Shown here one piece after another: positions 15,440 to 25,742 of a DNA stretch of 64,000 nt. Where the stretch lies: NCBI RefSeq assembly GCF_003423665.1, contig NZ_BFBY01000006.1, positions 1-64,000 of the forward strand. Direction: 5' to 3'. How positions within the stretch are numbered: position 1 is the stretch's first letter; each line of letters starts with the position of its first letter. Made by a program: the position numbers and the translations under genes. This stretch comes from Lactobacillus rodentium (GTDB taxonomy: Bacteria; Bacillota; Bacilli; Lactobacillales; Lactobacillaceae). Under the pieces are notes generated by a model. It saw nothing but the letters and a program-made list of their open reading frames with translations, was not told the origin of the DNA and did no database searches.

Positions 15440-16093
15440 ATGAAAAAAGTTATGTTTTCTTCTAGGAAAGTTAATCAACGTCCTACTTATCATTTCTTGA
15501 AACGTAGTTTTGATATTTTCGTCAGTGGATGTAGTTTAGTTGTACTATCACCAATTTTTGTGATAATTGGGTTTTTGATTAAAAGACAAGATCACGGACC
15601 AATTTTTTATAAACAAGTCAGAGTAGGAAAAAACGGTAAATTCTTTAAAATTTACAAATTTCGATCAATGATCATGAATGCTGAGAAAAAGTTGAAAGCT
15701 GATCCTCAGTTATATGAGAAATATGTTGCTGCCGGTTATAAGTTTCCGGAAGGAGAAGATCCCAGGATTACTAAAATTGGAAGTTGGTTAAGAAAAACAT
15801 CTTTGGATGAACTGCCGCAGTTCCTTAATGTACTTAAGGGTGAAATGAGTATGGTGGGTCCACGACCAGTAGTTAAAGAAGAGCTAAATGAGTATGGTCA
15901 ACGTAAGAAAAAATTATTGTCTGTAAAACCTGGAGTATTTGGTTTGTGGCAAGCAAGTGGACGTAGCAATATCAAGTATCCTGAAAGATGTGATATGGAA
16001 TTAGAATATGTTGATAAAGCATCAGCAAGCTATGATTTAAAGATATTTTTTAAAACAATCAAAAGTATCATTAAAAAAGATGGGGCTTTTTAA
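15440..16093 (+). CDS. epsE: Undecaprenyl-phosphate glycosyl-1-phosphate transferase (EPS priming enzyme)
   Basis: This enzyme transfers the first sugar phosphate to undecaprenyl phosphate. The 217-residue protein is the short form: one membrane segment (SGCSLVVLSPIFVIIGFLI) and then the catalytic domain with GPIFYKQVRVGKNGKFFKIYKFRSM, EDPRITKIGSWLRKTSLDELPQ and the MVGPRP motif. The frame is open from 15371, but AAGGAG at 15421 points to ATG 15440, which matches the family N-terminus. It is the last gene of the conserved regulatory and assembly block; a hairpin terminator follows directly. Confidence 0.92.
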   Translation: MKKVMFSSRKVNQRPTYHFLKRSFDIFVSGCSLVVLSPIFVIIGFLIKRQDHGPIFYKQVRVGKNGKFFKIYKFRSMIMNAEKKLKADPQLYEKYVAAGYKFPEGEDPRITKIGSWLRKTSLDELPQFLNVLKGEMSMVGPRPVVKEELNEYGQRKKKLLSVKPGVFGLWQASGRSNIKYPERCDMELEYVDKASASYDLKIFFKTIKSIIKKDGAF

Positions 16094-16125
16094 AGCAGTT
16101 AGCTGGGGTAGCAACTGCTTTTTTG
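16092..16125 (+). terminator. Attenuator between priming gene and glycosyltransferase block
   Basis: AAAGCAGTT and AACTGCTTT flank a 12-base loop and are followed by six T, right after the epsE stop and 36 bases before the next gene. Confidence 0.7.
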
Positions 16126-16161
16126 TTTGAGATAGATAATTGAAGAAAAGAAAGAATTTAT

Positions 16162-16938
16162 ATGAAAACAAAAATCCTGGTAGCAGCTCATAAAAAATTT
16201 CAAATGCCAACAAAAGAAGATTATCTCCCCATTTTGGTGGGGGCACAAAAAAATTATACTCAAGGAATAGAGTATCAGAGAGATGATGAAGGAATTAATA
16301 TTTCTTCTAAAAATCCTTATTATAATGAGCTAACTGCTATTTATTGGGCATGGAAGAACTTAAAAGATGTCGATGCAATTGGATTAGTTCATTATCGACG
16401 TCTTTTTTTTGAATCTAAACCATATAATTTGGATAATGTACTGGATATTGAAACGGTAAATACTTTATTAAAAAAATACAGTGTATTACTTCCAAAGCAG
16501 AGAAATTATTATATTGAAACCAATTACTCTCATTATATTCATGCGCATCACCAAGAGCCATTGGACAAAACTAGAGAAGTTATTGAAGAATTCTTTCCAA
16601 AGTATTTAGCTGCTTTTGATAAAGTAATGAAAAAACGAAAAGCGCATATGTTTAATATGTTTATAATGAGAAAAGAAGCATTTAATTCATATGCATCTTT
16701 TATTTTTGGAGTTCTTGAAAAGGTAGAAAAAGAAATAGATATTTCTGATTATTCTGTTCAAGAACAGCGAGTTTTTGGATATATTTCAGAGTTATTAATG
16801 GATGTTTGGCTTTACACCACCCAACAAAATTATAAAGAAATAAGTTGGGGGCAAATTGGACCTAAACAGACTGTAAAAAAAGCTATAGGATTTGTAAATC
16901 GAAAATTAGGAATTGGACCTAAACAGACGCATTTTTAG
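16162..16938 (+). CDS. DUF4422 glycosyltransferase-like capsular protein
   Basis: A 258-residue protein of the DUF4422 family, found in capsule and EPS clusters and thought to be a glycosyltransferase. The N-terminus KILVAAHKKFQMP, the segment NPYYNELTAIYWAWKNLKDVDAIGLVHYRR and HMFNMFIMRKEAF are characteristic. There is no membrane span. The 3' end has a duplicated GPKQT motif (IGPKQTVKKAIGFVNRKLGIGPKQT), hinting at a small tandem duplication. From here on the cluster is markedly more AT-rich than the first five genes. Confidence 0.82.
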   Translation: MKTKILVAAHKKFQMPTKEDYLPILVGAQKNYTQGIEYQRDDEGINISSKNPYYNELTAIYWAWKNLKDVDAIGLVHYRRLFFESKPYNLDNVLDIETVNTLLKKYSVLLPKQRNYYIETNYSHYIHAHHQEPLDKTREVIEEFFPKYLAAFDKVMKKRKAHMFNMFIMRKEAFNSYASFIFGVLEKVEKEIDISDYSVQEQRVFGYISELLMDVWLYTTQQNYKEISWGQIGPKQTVKKAIGFVNRKLGIGPKQTHF

Positions 16939-16960
16939 AAAAAAAGATAGAGGTAGTGTT

Positions 16961-18019
16961 GTGAAAAAAGCAATTGTCGCTGTTCCTTATCTCTCAGGGA
17001 AAGGAGGCACAGAAACAGTTATAAAGAATTTTTATGAAGCTGTCGTTGCTAATGATTCTGAAATTGACTGGAAATTAGTAAGTTTTGGAGGAAGTAAATA
17101 TCTAGATTGGATAAAAAATTGGGAAAAAAGAGTATATAACTTTTCTGATAAGAGAATTATTCAATTAGGTGCGTATGTAACTATAATGCCAAATTTATTA
17201 CGAAAAATAATAAAAAATGAAAAACCGGATTATTTTATTGCCACAAATCCTGTAATTTGGAATTTAGCATCGAAATTTAAAATAAAGTATTCTCCAACTA
17301 CTAAAATTATTGCCTGGTATCACTATTCTTATAAAATGAAAAATGTAAATCCAAAATATTTAAAAAATGTAGATAAATTTTGGGCTATAAGTAGTGGAAT
17401 TAAAGAAGAATTAGAAGAATTGGGAGTTCCATCTGAAAAAATAAATGTCATTTTCAATCCGATTGATTTAAAGAATGTACCTTTAGTAAAAAGAAGTAGG
17501 ATCCATAATCATTTTATTTATATTGGTCGTATAGATTATGATGGACAAAAAAATGTGTCTGAATTGATGAAAGCATTAAATTTAGTAAAAGAAGATTATA
17601 AAGTAGATTTATATGGAGCCGTTGATTCCGAATTAAAAAAAGAGTTATTAAATTTAATTGATGATAAAAATAAAAGAAAAAATATCATTTTTCATGGATT
17701 TAGTACAAATGTATGGAAGAAAATTAAAGAAGCTGATGCTCTTGTATTAACTTCAAAATATGAGGGATTACCAATGGTATTGTGTGAGGCAGCAAGTAGG
17801 GGTATTGTACTTGTAGCTTCAGATTGTCCAACTGGAGTAAAGGATATTGTAACTAAAAACAATGGCTTTTTATATAAACCGGGAAATGTATTAGAACTAT
17901 CCAATGTATTAAGTAATCTTCTAGATAGCAAGAGTTTTATTAATCAAAAATCTATTTTAGATTCAATATATAAATTTAGTTATAAGAATTATCATAGAAA
18001 AATAAAAGGGAGCTTATAA
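16961..18019 (+). CDS. GT4-type glycosyltransferase
   Basis: A 352-residue enzyme with two Rossmann-like halves. The N-terminus has AVPYLSGKGGTETVIKNFYEA (nucleotide-loop Gly-rich turn). The C-terminal half has YIGRIDYDGQKNVSELMKAL and the retaining-enzyme signature YEGLPMVLCEAASRG (E-x7-E type). The frame starts earlier, but GAGGT at 16950 and GTG 16961 fit the family start, so the first 16 codons are left out. It probably adds one sugar of the repeat unit at the inner membrane surface. The donor is not known. Confidence 0.85.
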   Translation: MKKAIVAVPYLSGKGGTETVIKNFYEAVVANDSEIDWKLVSFGGSKYLDWIKNWEKRVYNFSDKRIIQLGAYVTIMPNLLRKIIKNEKPDYFIATNPVIWNLASKFKIKYSPTTKIIAWYHYSYKMKNVNPKYLKNVDKFWAISSGIKEELEELGVPSEKINVIFNPIDLKNVPLVKRSRIHNHFIYIGRIDYDGQKNVSELMKALNLVKEDYKVDLYGAVDSELKKELLNLIDDKNKRKNIIFHGFSTNVWKKIKEADALVLTSKYEGLPMVLCEAASRGIVLVASDCPTGVKDIVTKNNGFLYKPGNVLELSNVLSNLLDSKSFINQKSILDSIYKFSYKNYHRKIKGSL

Positions 18020-18055
18020 TTAAATCGTAGATGATTAGAAAAGAGATTTGTCGAG

Positions 18056-19045
18056 ATGAATAGAGAAGAGAAGGTCGTTTCATTTATCATCCCGGTGTAC
18101 AATACGCCATTAAAAAAATTTCAACGATGTATTGATTCGATTCGAAAAATTAAGGCAATCAAGTATGAAATAATATTAATAGATGATGGCTCTAAACAAG
18201 TAAACAGTGAAAAGTATAGGGAATATCTACATGAAGACAATGAACTTTATGTTTTTCAGTCGAATAAGGGAGTGAGTGAAGCTAGAAATAAAGGAATTAA
18301 TGTTTCAACAGGAAAGTACATATTTTTTGTTGATTCAGATGATTACTTAATTGCTAAAAATCTTAATAGTAGCGTTTTTAATAAAGAAAAAGATTTGATA
18401 ATCTATAATGTTATCGTAAATACAAATCAAGCAAAAAAAGTACAATATTTTGACATAGAAAAAAATTTACCGACATCCAAGGACTTATTAAAACTGGCTT
18501 TAAGAGATGGTATTATGAATTGGTCTGTCAGTAAATTCTATTTAAAAAAGTATTTAATTAAAAATAAATTAAAATTTGATACTAATATTTCTTCTGGAGA
18601 AGATTTAAAGTTTGTAACAGAATTATTATTAACTTCTCCTAGTATTTTATATGTACCGAAAAATTTGTATTACTACGATTTGGATACAAATACAAGTATA
18701 AATAGAATGCTGATAAATCCATCTAAAAGTATAGATGATACTATAAAATTATATTTTCAAAGGTTAAAGATTTTAAACTACTTAGGAATTGAAGATAATT
18801 TATCTTTAAAAAAGGAAGCAATTAGTTCGTTATTTGCAATTTATGCAAATAATGTCTTTAAAAAGGGCTACGTTAAAAAAGTATACTTACAAAAAATCAA
18901 TAAATTTATTGATGAGTTAAATGTAGAAGGAGGATTAACCACAAATATAAAAATAAAGTGTTTAAAAGATAATAGAAAAAAGTTAGGAATTTTATATGTT
19001 AAATTAAAGGAAATATACCACGTACTTGTACCATATAAATTTTGA
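18056..19045 (+). CDS. GT2-type glycosyltransferase
   Basis: A 329-residue inverting GT-A enzyme: SFIIPVYNTPLKKFQRCIDSI, the UDP-binding IILIDDGS, NKGVSEARNKGI and the DxD motif region FFVDSDDY all appear in the first 100 residues. The C-terminal half, specific for acceptor and donor, is Lys/Asn-rich and not diagnostic. No membrane helix. It adds a sugar to the lipid-linked EPS repeat. Gene spacing of under 40 bases on both sides fits one transcript. Confidence 0.88.
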   Translation: MNREEKVVSFIIPVYNTPLKKFQRCIDSIRKIKAIKYEIILIDDGSKQVNSEKYREYLHEDNELYVFQSNKGVSEARNKGINVSTGKYIFFVDSDDYLIAKNLNSSVFNKEKDLIIYNVIVNTNQAKKVQYFDIEKNLPTSKDLLKLALRDGIMNWSVSKFYLKKYLIKNKLKFDTNISSGEDLKFVTELLLTSPSILYVPKNLYYYDLDTNTSINRMLINPSKSIDDTIKLYFQRLKILNYLGIEDNLSLKKEAISSLFAIYANNVFKKGYVKKVYLQKINKFIDELNVEGGLTTNIKIKCLKDNRKKLGILYVKLKEIYHVLVPYKF

Positions 19046-19068
19046 TAGTAATTTAAAGTGAGAGTTTA

Positions 19069-20073
19069 ATGAAACCTGATATAACAATTATTATACCAAC
19101 TTATAATGTAGAGAATTATATAGAAAAATGTTTAAAAAGTATAGAAAAACAAACTTATCAAAATTTTGAAGCTTGGATTATAGATGATGGGTCACCTGAT
19201 AATTCAAAAGAAATAGCTAAAAAATTTGTGAAAAAGGATTCGAGATTTAAATTAAAGCAAAAAGAAAATGGAGGATATGGATCAGTTCTAGAATATGGTA
19301 TAAAGCATATTAAATCAAAATATTTTTTAATTTGTGACCCTGATGATTGGTTAACAAAAGATGCTCTAGAAAGTCTATATAATTTTACTGAAAAAAACAC
19401 TTTAGATATTGCAATAGGAGATAAGTATAAAGTTTATTCTTACAAAAAAGGTAAAAAATATATATCTAGTTTTCCAAAAAAGTTACACATAGTTCCAAAT
19501 AAAAAATATACTGATTCCCACCAAATCGCTATGTTTGCTTTTGGAGAAGTGTCACCACATGCAAAGTTATACCGCACGAATATTACCCAGAAAATAAAAT
19601 TTCCTCATAAAATAAGTTATACAGATACAATTCTTTATGTCATGGCTTTAAGTGAAGCTAAAAGCGTAGGTTACATTGATAAACCATTGGCATATTATTT
19701 GATGGATAGACCTGGAAATACAATGACAGCTCAAGTCAAGAAACGGATTGAGCACACTTTAGAGGTATGGAATTCTTTGTATGACCAATTAAATAATGTG
19801 CAGGCTGATAATGATTACATGTATTTTATGTATATACTGCTAAAAATAATACTCAGTCTAGAAGCTCAATTACCCAGCAAATTTGTAAAAAATAATTTTG
19901 ATACCAAAAATAATAATATGATTAAATTATTGAGAAAGAAAGATTTGAAAATTTTGGCTTTTGATGATAGTTCAAAAATTAATAGGGTAATTTTTAGGGG
20001 ATTGATGAGCCCAACGTGGAGCGTCATAACTATGAAAGCATATATAAAGTTAAAGAGAGGATTGAAAAAATGA
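19069..20073 (+). CDS. GT2-type glycosyltransferase
   Basis: A 334-residue family 2 enzyme with TIIIPTYNVENYIEKCLKSI, AWIIDDGSPDNS, NGGYGSVLEYGI and the metal-binding FLICDPDDWL. It is distinct from the preceding transferase and probably follows or precedes it in repeat-unit assembly. The gene overlaps the next (glf) by four bases (ATGA), indicating translational coupling; a functional tie to the galactofuranose donor is possible but unproven. Confidence 0.88.
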   Translation: MKPDITIIIPTYNVENYIEKCLKSIEKQTYQNFEAWIIDDGSPDNSKEIAKKFVKKDSRFKLKQKENGGYGSVLEYGIKHIKSKYFLICDPDDWLTKDALESLYNFTEKNTLDIAIGDKYKVYSYKKGKKYISSFPKKLHIVPNKKYTDSHQIAMFAFGEVSPHAKLYRTNITQKIKFPHKISYTDTILYVMALSEAKSVGYIDKPLAYYLMDRPGNTMTAQVKKRIEHTLEVWNSLYDQLNNVQADNDYMYFMYILLKIILSLEAQLPSKFVKNNFDTKNNNMIKLLRKKDLKILAFDDSSKINRVIFRGLMSPTWSVITMKAYIKLKRGLKK

Positions 20074-21182
20074 AAATCTATCTAGTAGTGGGCTCAGGTC
20101 TTTTTGGCTCAGTTTTTGCACATGAAGCAGCCAAAAAAGGACATAAAGTAACTGTAATCGAAAAAAGAAATCATATTGGAGGAAATATTTATACCAAAGA
20201 AGTAGATGGAATTCAAGTGCACCAATATGGTGCGCATATTTTCCATACATCAAACAAAAAAGTATGGGATTATATCCAACAATTTGCTGAATTTAATCGT
20301 TATACGAATAGTCCAGTCGCAAATTATAAAGGTAAGATGTATAACTTACCTTTTAATATGAATACCTTTAGTCAAATGTGGGGAGTAAGAACACCGCAAG
20401 AAGCAATGAATAAAATTAATGAGCAACGTCAAGAAATGGCTGGAAAAGAGCCACAAAATCTTGAAGAGCAAGCTATTTCATTAATTGGTAGAGATATCTA
20501 CGAAAAATTAGTCAAGGGTTATACTGAAAAGCAATGGGGAAGAAGTGCTGCAGAACTTCCACCTTTTATTATTAAACGCCTTCCTGTTCGTTTAACTTAT
20601 GATAATAATTACTTTAATGATGACTACCAAGGTATCCCAGTTGGTGGATATACCAAGATGGTTGAGAAAATGTTAGACTATCCAAATATTGAAATAAAAT
20701 TAAATACTGACTTTTTCGATAAAAAAGATGAGTATATAAATAACTTTGATAAAGTTGTCTATACGGGAATGATTGACAAGTTCTTTGACTATCAATTGGG
20801 TGAGCTTGAATACCGTTCTTTGCGTTTTGAAACTGAAGAAAAGAACTTAGATAACTATCAAGGAAACGCAGTAATTAATTATACTGAACGTCAAATTCCA
20901 TATACTCGTGTAATTGAACATAAGCATTTTGAATTTGGTAAAGGTGATAAAGATAAGACCATTATTACCCGAGAATATCCAGCAGATTGGAAACGTGGGG
21001 ATGAACCATATTATCCAGTCAATAATGAGCGTAATAATGATTTATATAAGAAATATCAAGAATTAGCTGAACAACAAGATAAAGTTGTTTTTGGCGGTCG
21101 TCTTGGTCAATATAAGTATTACAATATGGATAAAGTTATTGATGAAGCATTAAATCTTTCAAGAAATTTAGAGGAGAAATAA
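20070..21182 (+). CDS. glf: UDP-galactopyranose mutase
   Basis: This flavoenzyme interconverts UDP-galactopyranose and UDP-galactofuranose. The 370-residue sequence starts with the FAD-binding VVGSGLFGSVFAHEAAKKG and ERRxHIGGN-like EKRNHIGGN. Also seen are HQYGAHIFHT, FNMNTF, KGYTEKQWGR, RLPVRLTYDNNYFND, YQGIPVGGYT and ITREYPADW, all typical of bacterial Glf. ATG 20070 overlaps the upstream TGA and matches the family start; the frame extends further back without a ribosome site. Its presence indicates that the polymer contains galactofuranose. Confidence 0.96.
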   Translation: MKIYLVVGSGLFGSVFAHEAAKKGHKVTVIEKRNHIGGNIYTKEVDGIQVHQYGAHIFHTSNKKVWDYIQQFAEFNRYTNSPVANYKGKMYNLPFNMNTFSQMWGVRTPQEAMNKINEQRQEMAGKEPQNLEEQAISLIGRDIYEKLVKGYTEKQWGRSAAELPPFIIKRLPVRLTYDNNYFNDDYQGIPVGGYTKMVEKMLDYPNIEIKLNTDFFDKKDEYINNFDKVVYTGMIDKFFDYQLGELEYRSLRFETEEKNLDNYQGNAVINYTERQIPYTRVIEHKHFEFGKGDKDKTIITREYPADWKRGDEPYYPVNNERNNDLYKKYQELAEQQDKVVFGGRLGQYKYYNMDKVIDEALNLSRNLEEK

Positions 21183-22319
21183 ATGAGAGTCGCATTTTTT
21201 CCATCAGATAATGACTTGGTATCAGGTGCTTTTAGAAGTATGGTTACTTTAATAAAAATCCTTGAGGAAAATTATAATGTAATTGCTAAAGTATACTTAC
21301 CGTATGATGGAAATGGGATCGAATTACTACAAGAGAATAATTTAGAGTATGAAATTATTCCTTCATATGGTTGGACAATTTCTATTAATGAATATTATTC
21401 TTTAAATAAAAGAATTAAATGGAATATAAAAAAGATATTAAATAATCAAGCAAAAAATAAAATAAAGAAAGAATTGAAAAAATTTAAGCCAGATATTGTT
21501 CACGATAATACTTCGTGGGGTTACATAGGAGCAAAAGCTGCATTTGAGTTAAAGATTCCAGTAGTTTGGCATATAAGAGAATTTTTAGAAGAAGATCAAT
21601 TAAGAAGAATATGGAATAAAAAAAGTGGTTATGCATTAATGAATAAATCAGATAAAATAATTGCTATTTCGGATTCTATAAATAAAAAATACAAACCACT
21701 TTTTGGTAATAAAATCCAAACTATTTATAATGGAATAGACGATAATAAATTTTTTTCTTCACATGACTTATTTAAAAATAAAGATATAAAAATTTTAACG
21801 GTAGGTGGTCTTTATCCGGGGAAAGGACATCAACTAGTTATTGAAGCTCTAGCTATTTTGAAAAAAAATGGAATATCTAATTTTAAATATCAAATTGTTG
21901 GAAAGGGAGAAGAAGAAGAAAATTTAAGAAAACAAGTACTTAGATGTAACCTCGAGAAAAATGTAGAATTTTGTGGATTTTCTCAAGATCCACGTCCGTA
22001 TTATCAACAAGCAGATATATTTATCTTAGGATCAGTTTCGGAAGCATTTGGTAGAGTAACAGTTGAAGCAATGATGAATGGGCTACTTACTATTGGGCGT
22101 AATTCAGCTGCTACAGCAGAAATTCTGAAAGATAATAAATACGGGTTACTATTTAATGATGAAGAAGATTTAGCTGGAATTTTAAAAAGAATTTTCACTC
22201 AGCAGATAGAAGCAAAAGATATTGCCGTGAAGGGGCAAGAATATGTGGTAAAAAACTATACAGCAAAGAAAAATGCAGAAAAGGTTTTTGAGGTTTATCA
22301 GGAAATTTTAGAAAATTAA
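21183..22319 (+). CDS. GT4-type glycosyltransferase
   Basis: A 378-residue retaining transferase. It begins [25 protein letters not shown] (Gly-rich sugar-nucleotide loop) and later has [23 protein letters not shown] and the signature [19 protein letters not shown]. The start codon ATG follows the glf stop directly and the glf end GAGGAG gives the ribosome site, so the two are coupled. Donor and linkage are unknown. A galactofuranosyl role is possible by position only. Confidence 0.87.
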   Translation: MRVAFFPSDNDLVSGAFRSMVTLIKILEENYNVIAKVYLPYDGNGIELLQENNLEYEIIPSYGWTISINEYYSLNKRIKWNIKKILNNQAKNKIKKELKKFKPDIVHDNTSWGYIGAKAAFELKIPVVWHIREFLEEDQLRRIWNKKSGYALMNKSDKIIAISDSINKKYKPLFGNKIQTIYNGIDDNKFFSSHDLFKNKDIKILTVGGLYPGKGHQLVIEALAILKKNGISNFKYQIVGKGEEEENLRKQVLRCNLEKNVEFCGFSQDPRPYYQQADIFILGSVSEAFGRVTVEAMMNGLLTIGRNSAATAEILKDNKYGLLFNDEEDLAGILKRIFTQQIEAKDIAVKGQEYVVKNYTAKKNAEKVFEVYQEILEN

Positions 22320-22342
22320 TTATAAGAGGTAGAAAGTCAATA

Positions 22343-23587
22343 ATGAATTTAAAAATTGCAGTTGCAGGTACAGGATATGTTGGCTTAAGTTTAGCGACTT
22401 TATTAGCACAAAACAATAAGGTAACAGCAGTTGATATTGTGTCTGAGAAGGTTGATTTAATAAATAACCATAACTCTCCAATTATTGATAAAGAAATTGA
22501 AGATTTTCTTGCAAACAAAGATTTAAATTTAAAGGCTACTACTGATGGTAAGAGTGCATACAAGGATGCAGATTTTGTAGTAATTGCTACTCCTACTAAT
22601 TATGACAGTGAAAAGAACTTCTTTGATACATCTGCTGTAGAAGCTGTAATTAAGTTAGTTCAAGAAGTAAATCCTAATGCAATTATGATTATTAAGTCAA
22701 CAATTCCTGTTGGATATACTAAATCAATTCGTGAAAAATTTAATACTGAAAATATTATCTTTAGTCCGGAATTCTTACGTGAAGGTCATGCACTTTATGA
22801 TAATCTTCATCCATCTAGAATCATTGTCGGAACTGATTTGAAGAATCCTAAGTTAGTAAAAGCGGCTAATACCTTTGCGTCTTTACTTCAAGAAGGTGCA
22901 GAAGATAAAGATATTCCTACTTTAATTTTAGGTTTTACTGAGGCAGAAGCAGTTAAACTATTTGCTAATACTTATTTAGCTCTTCGTGTAAGTTACTTTA
23001 ATGAATTAGATACTTATGCGGAGGAAAAGGGACTTAATACTCAAGAAATTATTGATGGTATTGGCTTAGATCCTCGTATTGGTGATTATTATAATAATCC
23101 TTCATTTGGGTATGGTGGATACTGCTTACCAAAGGATACTAAGCAATTATTAGCTAATTACCAAGATGTACCTCAAAATCTTATTAGTGCCATTGTCCAA
23201 TCGAATGATACTCGTAAAGACTTTATCGCTGATCAAGTTTTGGATAAAGCCGGCTATTATGCATATGATGAAGATAATACTTTTGATGCAAGTAAAGAAA
23301 AGAAAGTTACGATTGGTGTTTATCGTTTAACTATGAAAGCAAATAGTGATAATTTCCGTCAAAGCTCTGTTCAGGGAGTTATGAAACGTGTAAAGGCTAA
23401 AGGTGCAGAGTTAATTATTTATGAACCAACTTTAGAAGATGGTTCAACATTCTTTGGTAATAAAGTGGTAAATGATTTAGATAAATTCAAAAAATTATCT
23501 GATAGTATTATTGCTAATCGATATAGTAATAATTTAGATGATGTAAAAGGAAAAGTCTATACTAGAGATATTTTTAGAGAAGATTAG
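22343..23587 (+). CDS. ugd: UDP-glucose 6-dehydrogenase family protein
   Basis: A 414-residue NAD-dependent nucleotide-sugar dehydrogenase that oxidises the C6 alcohol of UDP-glucose (or a related sugar) to a carboxylate. Motifs seen: [12 protein letters not shown] (NAD fold), [31 protein letters not shown], the mid-helix [23 protein letters not shown], and [11 protein letters not shown] with the catalytic Cys. UDP-glucuronic acid is the usual product, so the EPS may carry a uronic acid; ManNAc-type dehydrogenases share this fold. RBS AAGAGGTAG. Confidence 0.9.
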   Translation: MNLKIAVAGTGYVGLSLATLLAQNNKVTAVDIVSEKVDLINNHNSPIIDKEIEDFLANKDLNLKATTDGKSAYKDADFVVIATPTNYDSEKNFFDTSAVEAVIKLVQEVNPNAIMIIKSTIPVGYTKSIREKFNTENIIFSPEFLREGHALYDNLHPSRIIVGTDLKNPKLVKAANTFASLLQEGAEDKDIPTLILGFTEAEAVKLFANTYLALRVSYFNELDTYAEEKGLNTQEIIDGIGLDPRIGDYYNNPSFGYGGYCLPKDTKQLLANYQDVPQNLISAIVQSNDTRKDFIADQVLDKAGYYAYDEDNTFDASKEKKVTIGVYRLTMKANSDNFRQSSVQGVMKRVKAKGAELIIYEPTLEDGSTFFGNKVVNDLDKFKKLSDSIIANRYSNNLDDVKGKVYTRDIFRED

Positions 23588-23628
23588 GTAGACATTACAT
23601 TTAATTTTTAAGGAGTTAGTAATAAAAA

Positions 23629-24519
23629 GTGAATGTAGTAACAAAGGGAATGCGAAAGTTAAAGCATATTCCTAACAAATTAGATAATAAAATTAAAGTG
23701 TTTTTTATTAAGAAATCTACTCCAAAAATTAAATTATGGGAAACAAGATCTCCCAGAATTATTGTATCTTTGACAAGTTATAATAAACGTTTAGCAAGTG
23801 TGGTATTAACGATAAAGAGTTTGTTGAAACAAACAAAGGTACCCGATAAAATAATTCTTTATCTTTATAAAGACGAAAAAGAAAATTTGCCCATGGCACT
23901 AACTAAATTAGTTGATAAAAATAATTTAAAAATAGAATGGGTAGATGAGGATTTAAGACCGCATAAAAAATATTATTATGCCATGCAACAATTCCCCAAT
24001 GACTTTATTATCACAGTAGACGATGATGTTATTTATGATAAGCATTTAATTGAATATTTATGGAATAGTCATTTAAATTTTAAAAAGAGTGTGATTGCAA
24101 CCCGTGCTCATCAAATAACTTTTACAAATAATTTAATTAACCCCTATAATAAATGGAGCTGGAATAGTAAGTCTGAAAATACACCGAGAATGGATCTTGT
24201 TGCTACTGGTGTGGGTGGCATATTATATCCTCCGCATCTATTGAAAAAAGAATTACTTACCGATAAAGAAAAGATAAAAAAATATATACAAGTAGATGAC
24301 TTATGGTTGAAAAATATTGAGGTAATTTCTAGAGTATCAACAGTAATTTGCGATGGAGCAGCAATTCTTGAGAGAAATAGGATTGATATACCTCATACTC
24401 AAGCTACAGCTCTATCGAATATTAATGTTAATGAAAATAATAATGATACAGCTTTAAAAAAACTAGAGAAAGAATACAGTTTTTCAAAAGGTATTTTACA
24501 AAATATAAATAAAAAGTAA
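23629..24519 (+). CDS. Glycosyltransferase, paralogue of the orphan gene at 7317
   Basis: A 296-residue GT-A-like protein that aligns along its length with the orphan enzyme encoded at 7317-8135 (shared DLRPHKKYYYA, TVDDDVIYD, RAHQITF, PRMDL-ATG, GGILYPPHLL, VDDLWLK and IPHTQAT blocks). It has an extra basic N-terminus of about 35 residues. The DDD metal site and conserved VSLTSY start support transferase activity. AAGGAG lies 13 bases before GTG 23629; ATG 23650 is an alternative start. Confidence 0.78.
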   Translation: MNVVTKGMRKLKHIPNKLDNKIKVFFIKKSTPKIKLWETRSPRIIVSLTSYNKRLASVVLTIKSLLKQTKVPDKIILYLYKDEKENLPMALTKLVDKNNLKIEWVDEDLRPHKKYYYAMQQFPNDFIITVDDDVIYDKHLIEYLWNSHLNFKKSVIATRAHQITFTNNLINPYNKWSWNSKSENTPRMDLVATGVGGILYPPHLLKKELLTDKEKIKKYIQVDDLWLKNIEVISRVSTVICDGAAILERNRIDIPHTQATALSNINVNENNNDTALKKLEKEYSFSKGILQNINKK

Positions 24520-24545
24520 TTCTGTATGTTTATAATTGGAGAAAA

Positions 24546-25742
24546 ATGGTTAAAAAAGTTAATAAATTTGATATTTCTGAGATTTTATACATATTTGGTG
24601 CGGAATTATATATTTTCTTAGGAATAATTAGGGATGCAAATTTTAGTTTGGGACAAAGAGCTTTGTTCAACAAAATAAATAAAGGGCTCTCTTTATTTTT
24701 GATGATGATACTTCTTATTAGCTTAATTATTCAACTTAAGAAGTTAACTAATAAGAAGTTTTTCTTTATTCTTATTTTTATGATTGTAGAGATATTAATC
24801 AAAATAAATGATGGTCTATTATTACCAATATCATTTTTCTTGTTAATCATAGCTTATCCCAGTACTTTAAAAATAGAAGATTTTGCTAGGTATACTTACT
24901 TTACGATGTTTGCAAGTATTTTATTAGTTTTTGTAGGTTGCTGGAGCAATTTAATAATCGATAGTGTTATATATAGAAATGGGCTTACAAGACATTCTAT
25001 GGGTTTTGTTACTCCAAATTCTTATGGAAATAAAATCATTATTCTTTTATTTATAAGATTATGCTATGGATGGAATAAAAAGTGGAAATGGTATTCTATT
25101 CTGATTTGGTTTATCTTAATAGGTTATACATATTTTTATGCAAACTCGAGAGCTTCTTTTTATTTTGGTCTCCTTATAATGATTTTGGTAATTGGAAAGA
25201 AATATCAAGTTATTTCATTAGTATTAAATAAAATAATTTATAAAGTTCCAATTTTAATGTATTGTTTTAATGCAATAATCACTTTAAGTGCAATGATTTA
25301 CTTTTCAAATACACAGAATTCTATTTATTATGGGATCAATAATTTAGTCAGTAATAGATTAGACTATATTACTTCATTTTATAATTTATATGGCCTAAAA
25401 TTATGGGGAACAAAAAATATTGAATTTGTTTCGTGGAATGAAGCAAGTCGTTCTTATGGACTTTTAAAGTGGTTTGGAATAGATAATTCTTATGCTTATA
25501 TTGCAATTGTAAATGGACTAATAGTATTAATTTTGTTTGGGATTATGTATTATTTTGCCCAAAGAAAAGCTTTTGAAGATAGAAATTTGGGAATAGAAAT
25601 TTACTTAACTTTATTTGCAATAATGGGATTAACTGAAAATTATATGATGAATTACGCATTAAACTTTTCAATTTTTATATTTGCTGCCTATTTAGCATCC
25701 CATAAAGAAATAGAAAATATTGGAGCAACTAATGGAGAATAA
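24546..25742 (+). CDS. wzy: Wzy-type polysaccharide polymerase
   Basis: A 398-residue polytopic membrane protein with about ten hydrophobic segments and a larger extracytoplasmic loop around residues 250-310. Sequence conservation in polymerases is low, so the call rests on topology, the YANSRASFYFGLLIM segment (like the NSRTAL/ASR motif of Wzy and O-antigen ligases) and position next to a flippase. It would polymerise flipped repeat units outside the membrane. Very AT-rich. It overlaps the flippase gene by 11 bases. Confidence 0.8.
   Translation: MVKKVNKFDISEILYIFGAELYIFLGIIRDANFSLGQRALFNKINKGLSLFLMMILLISLIIQLKKLTNKKFFFILIFMIVEILIKINDGLLLPISFFLLIIAYPSTLKIEDFARYTYFTMFASILLVFVGCWSNLIIDSVIYRNGLTRHSMGFVTPNSYGNKIIILLFIRLCYGWNKKWKWYSILIWFILIGYTYFYANSRASFYFGLLIMILVIGKKYQVISLVLNKIIYKVPILMYCFNAIITLSAMIYFSNTQNSIYYGINNLVSNRLDYITSFYNLYGLKLWGTKNIEFVSWNEASRSYGLLKWFGIDNSYAYIAIVNGLIVLILFGIMYYFAQRKAFEDRNLGIEIYLTLFAIMGLTENYMMNYALNFSIFIFAAYLASHKEIENIGATNGE

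Noticed and set aside
22195-22563. 122-codon minus-strand frame over the GT4/ugd junction
   Set aside because: Antisense shadow of real coding sequence.
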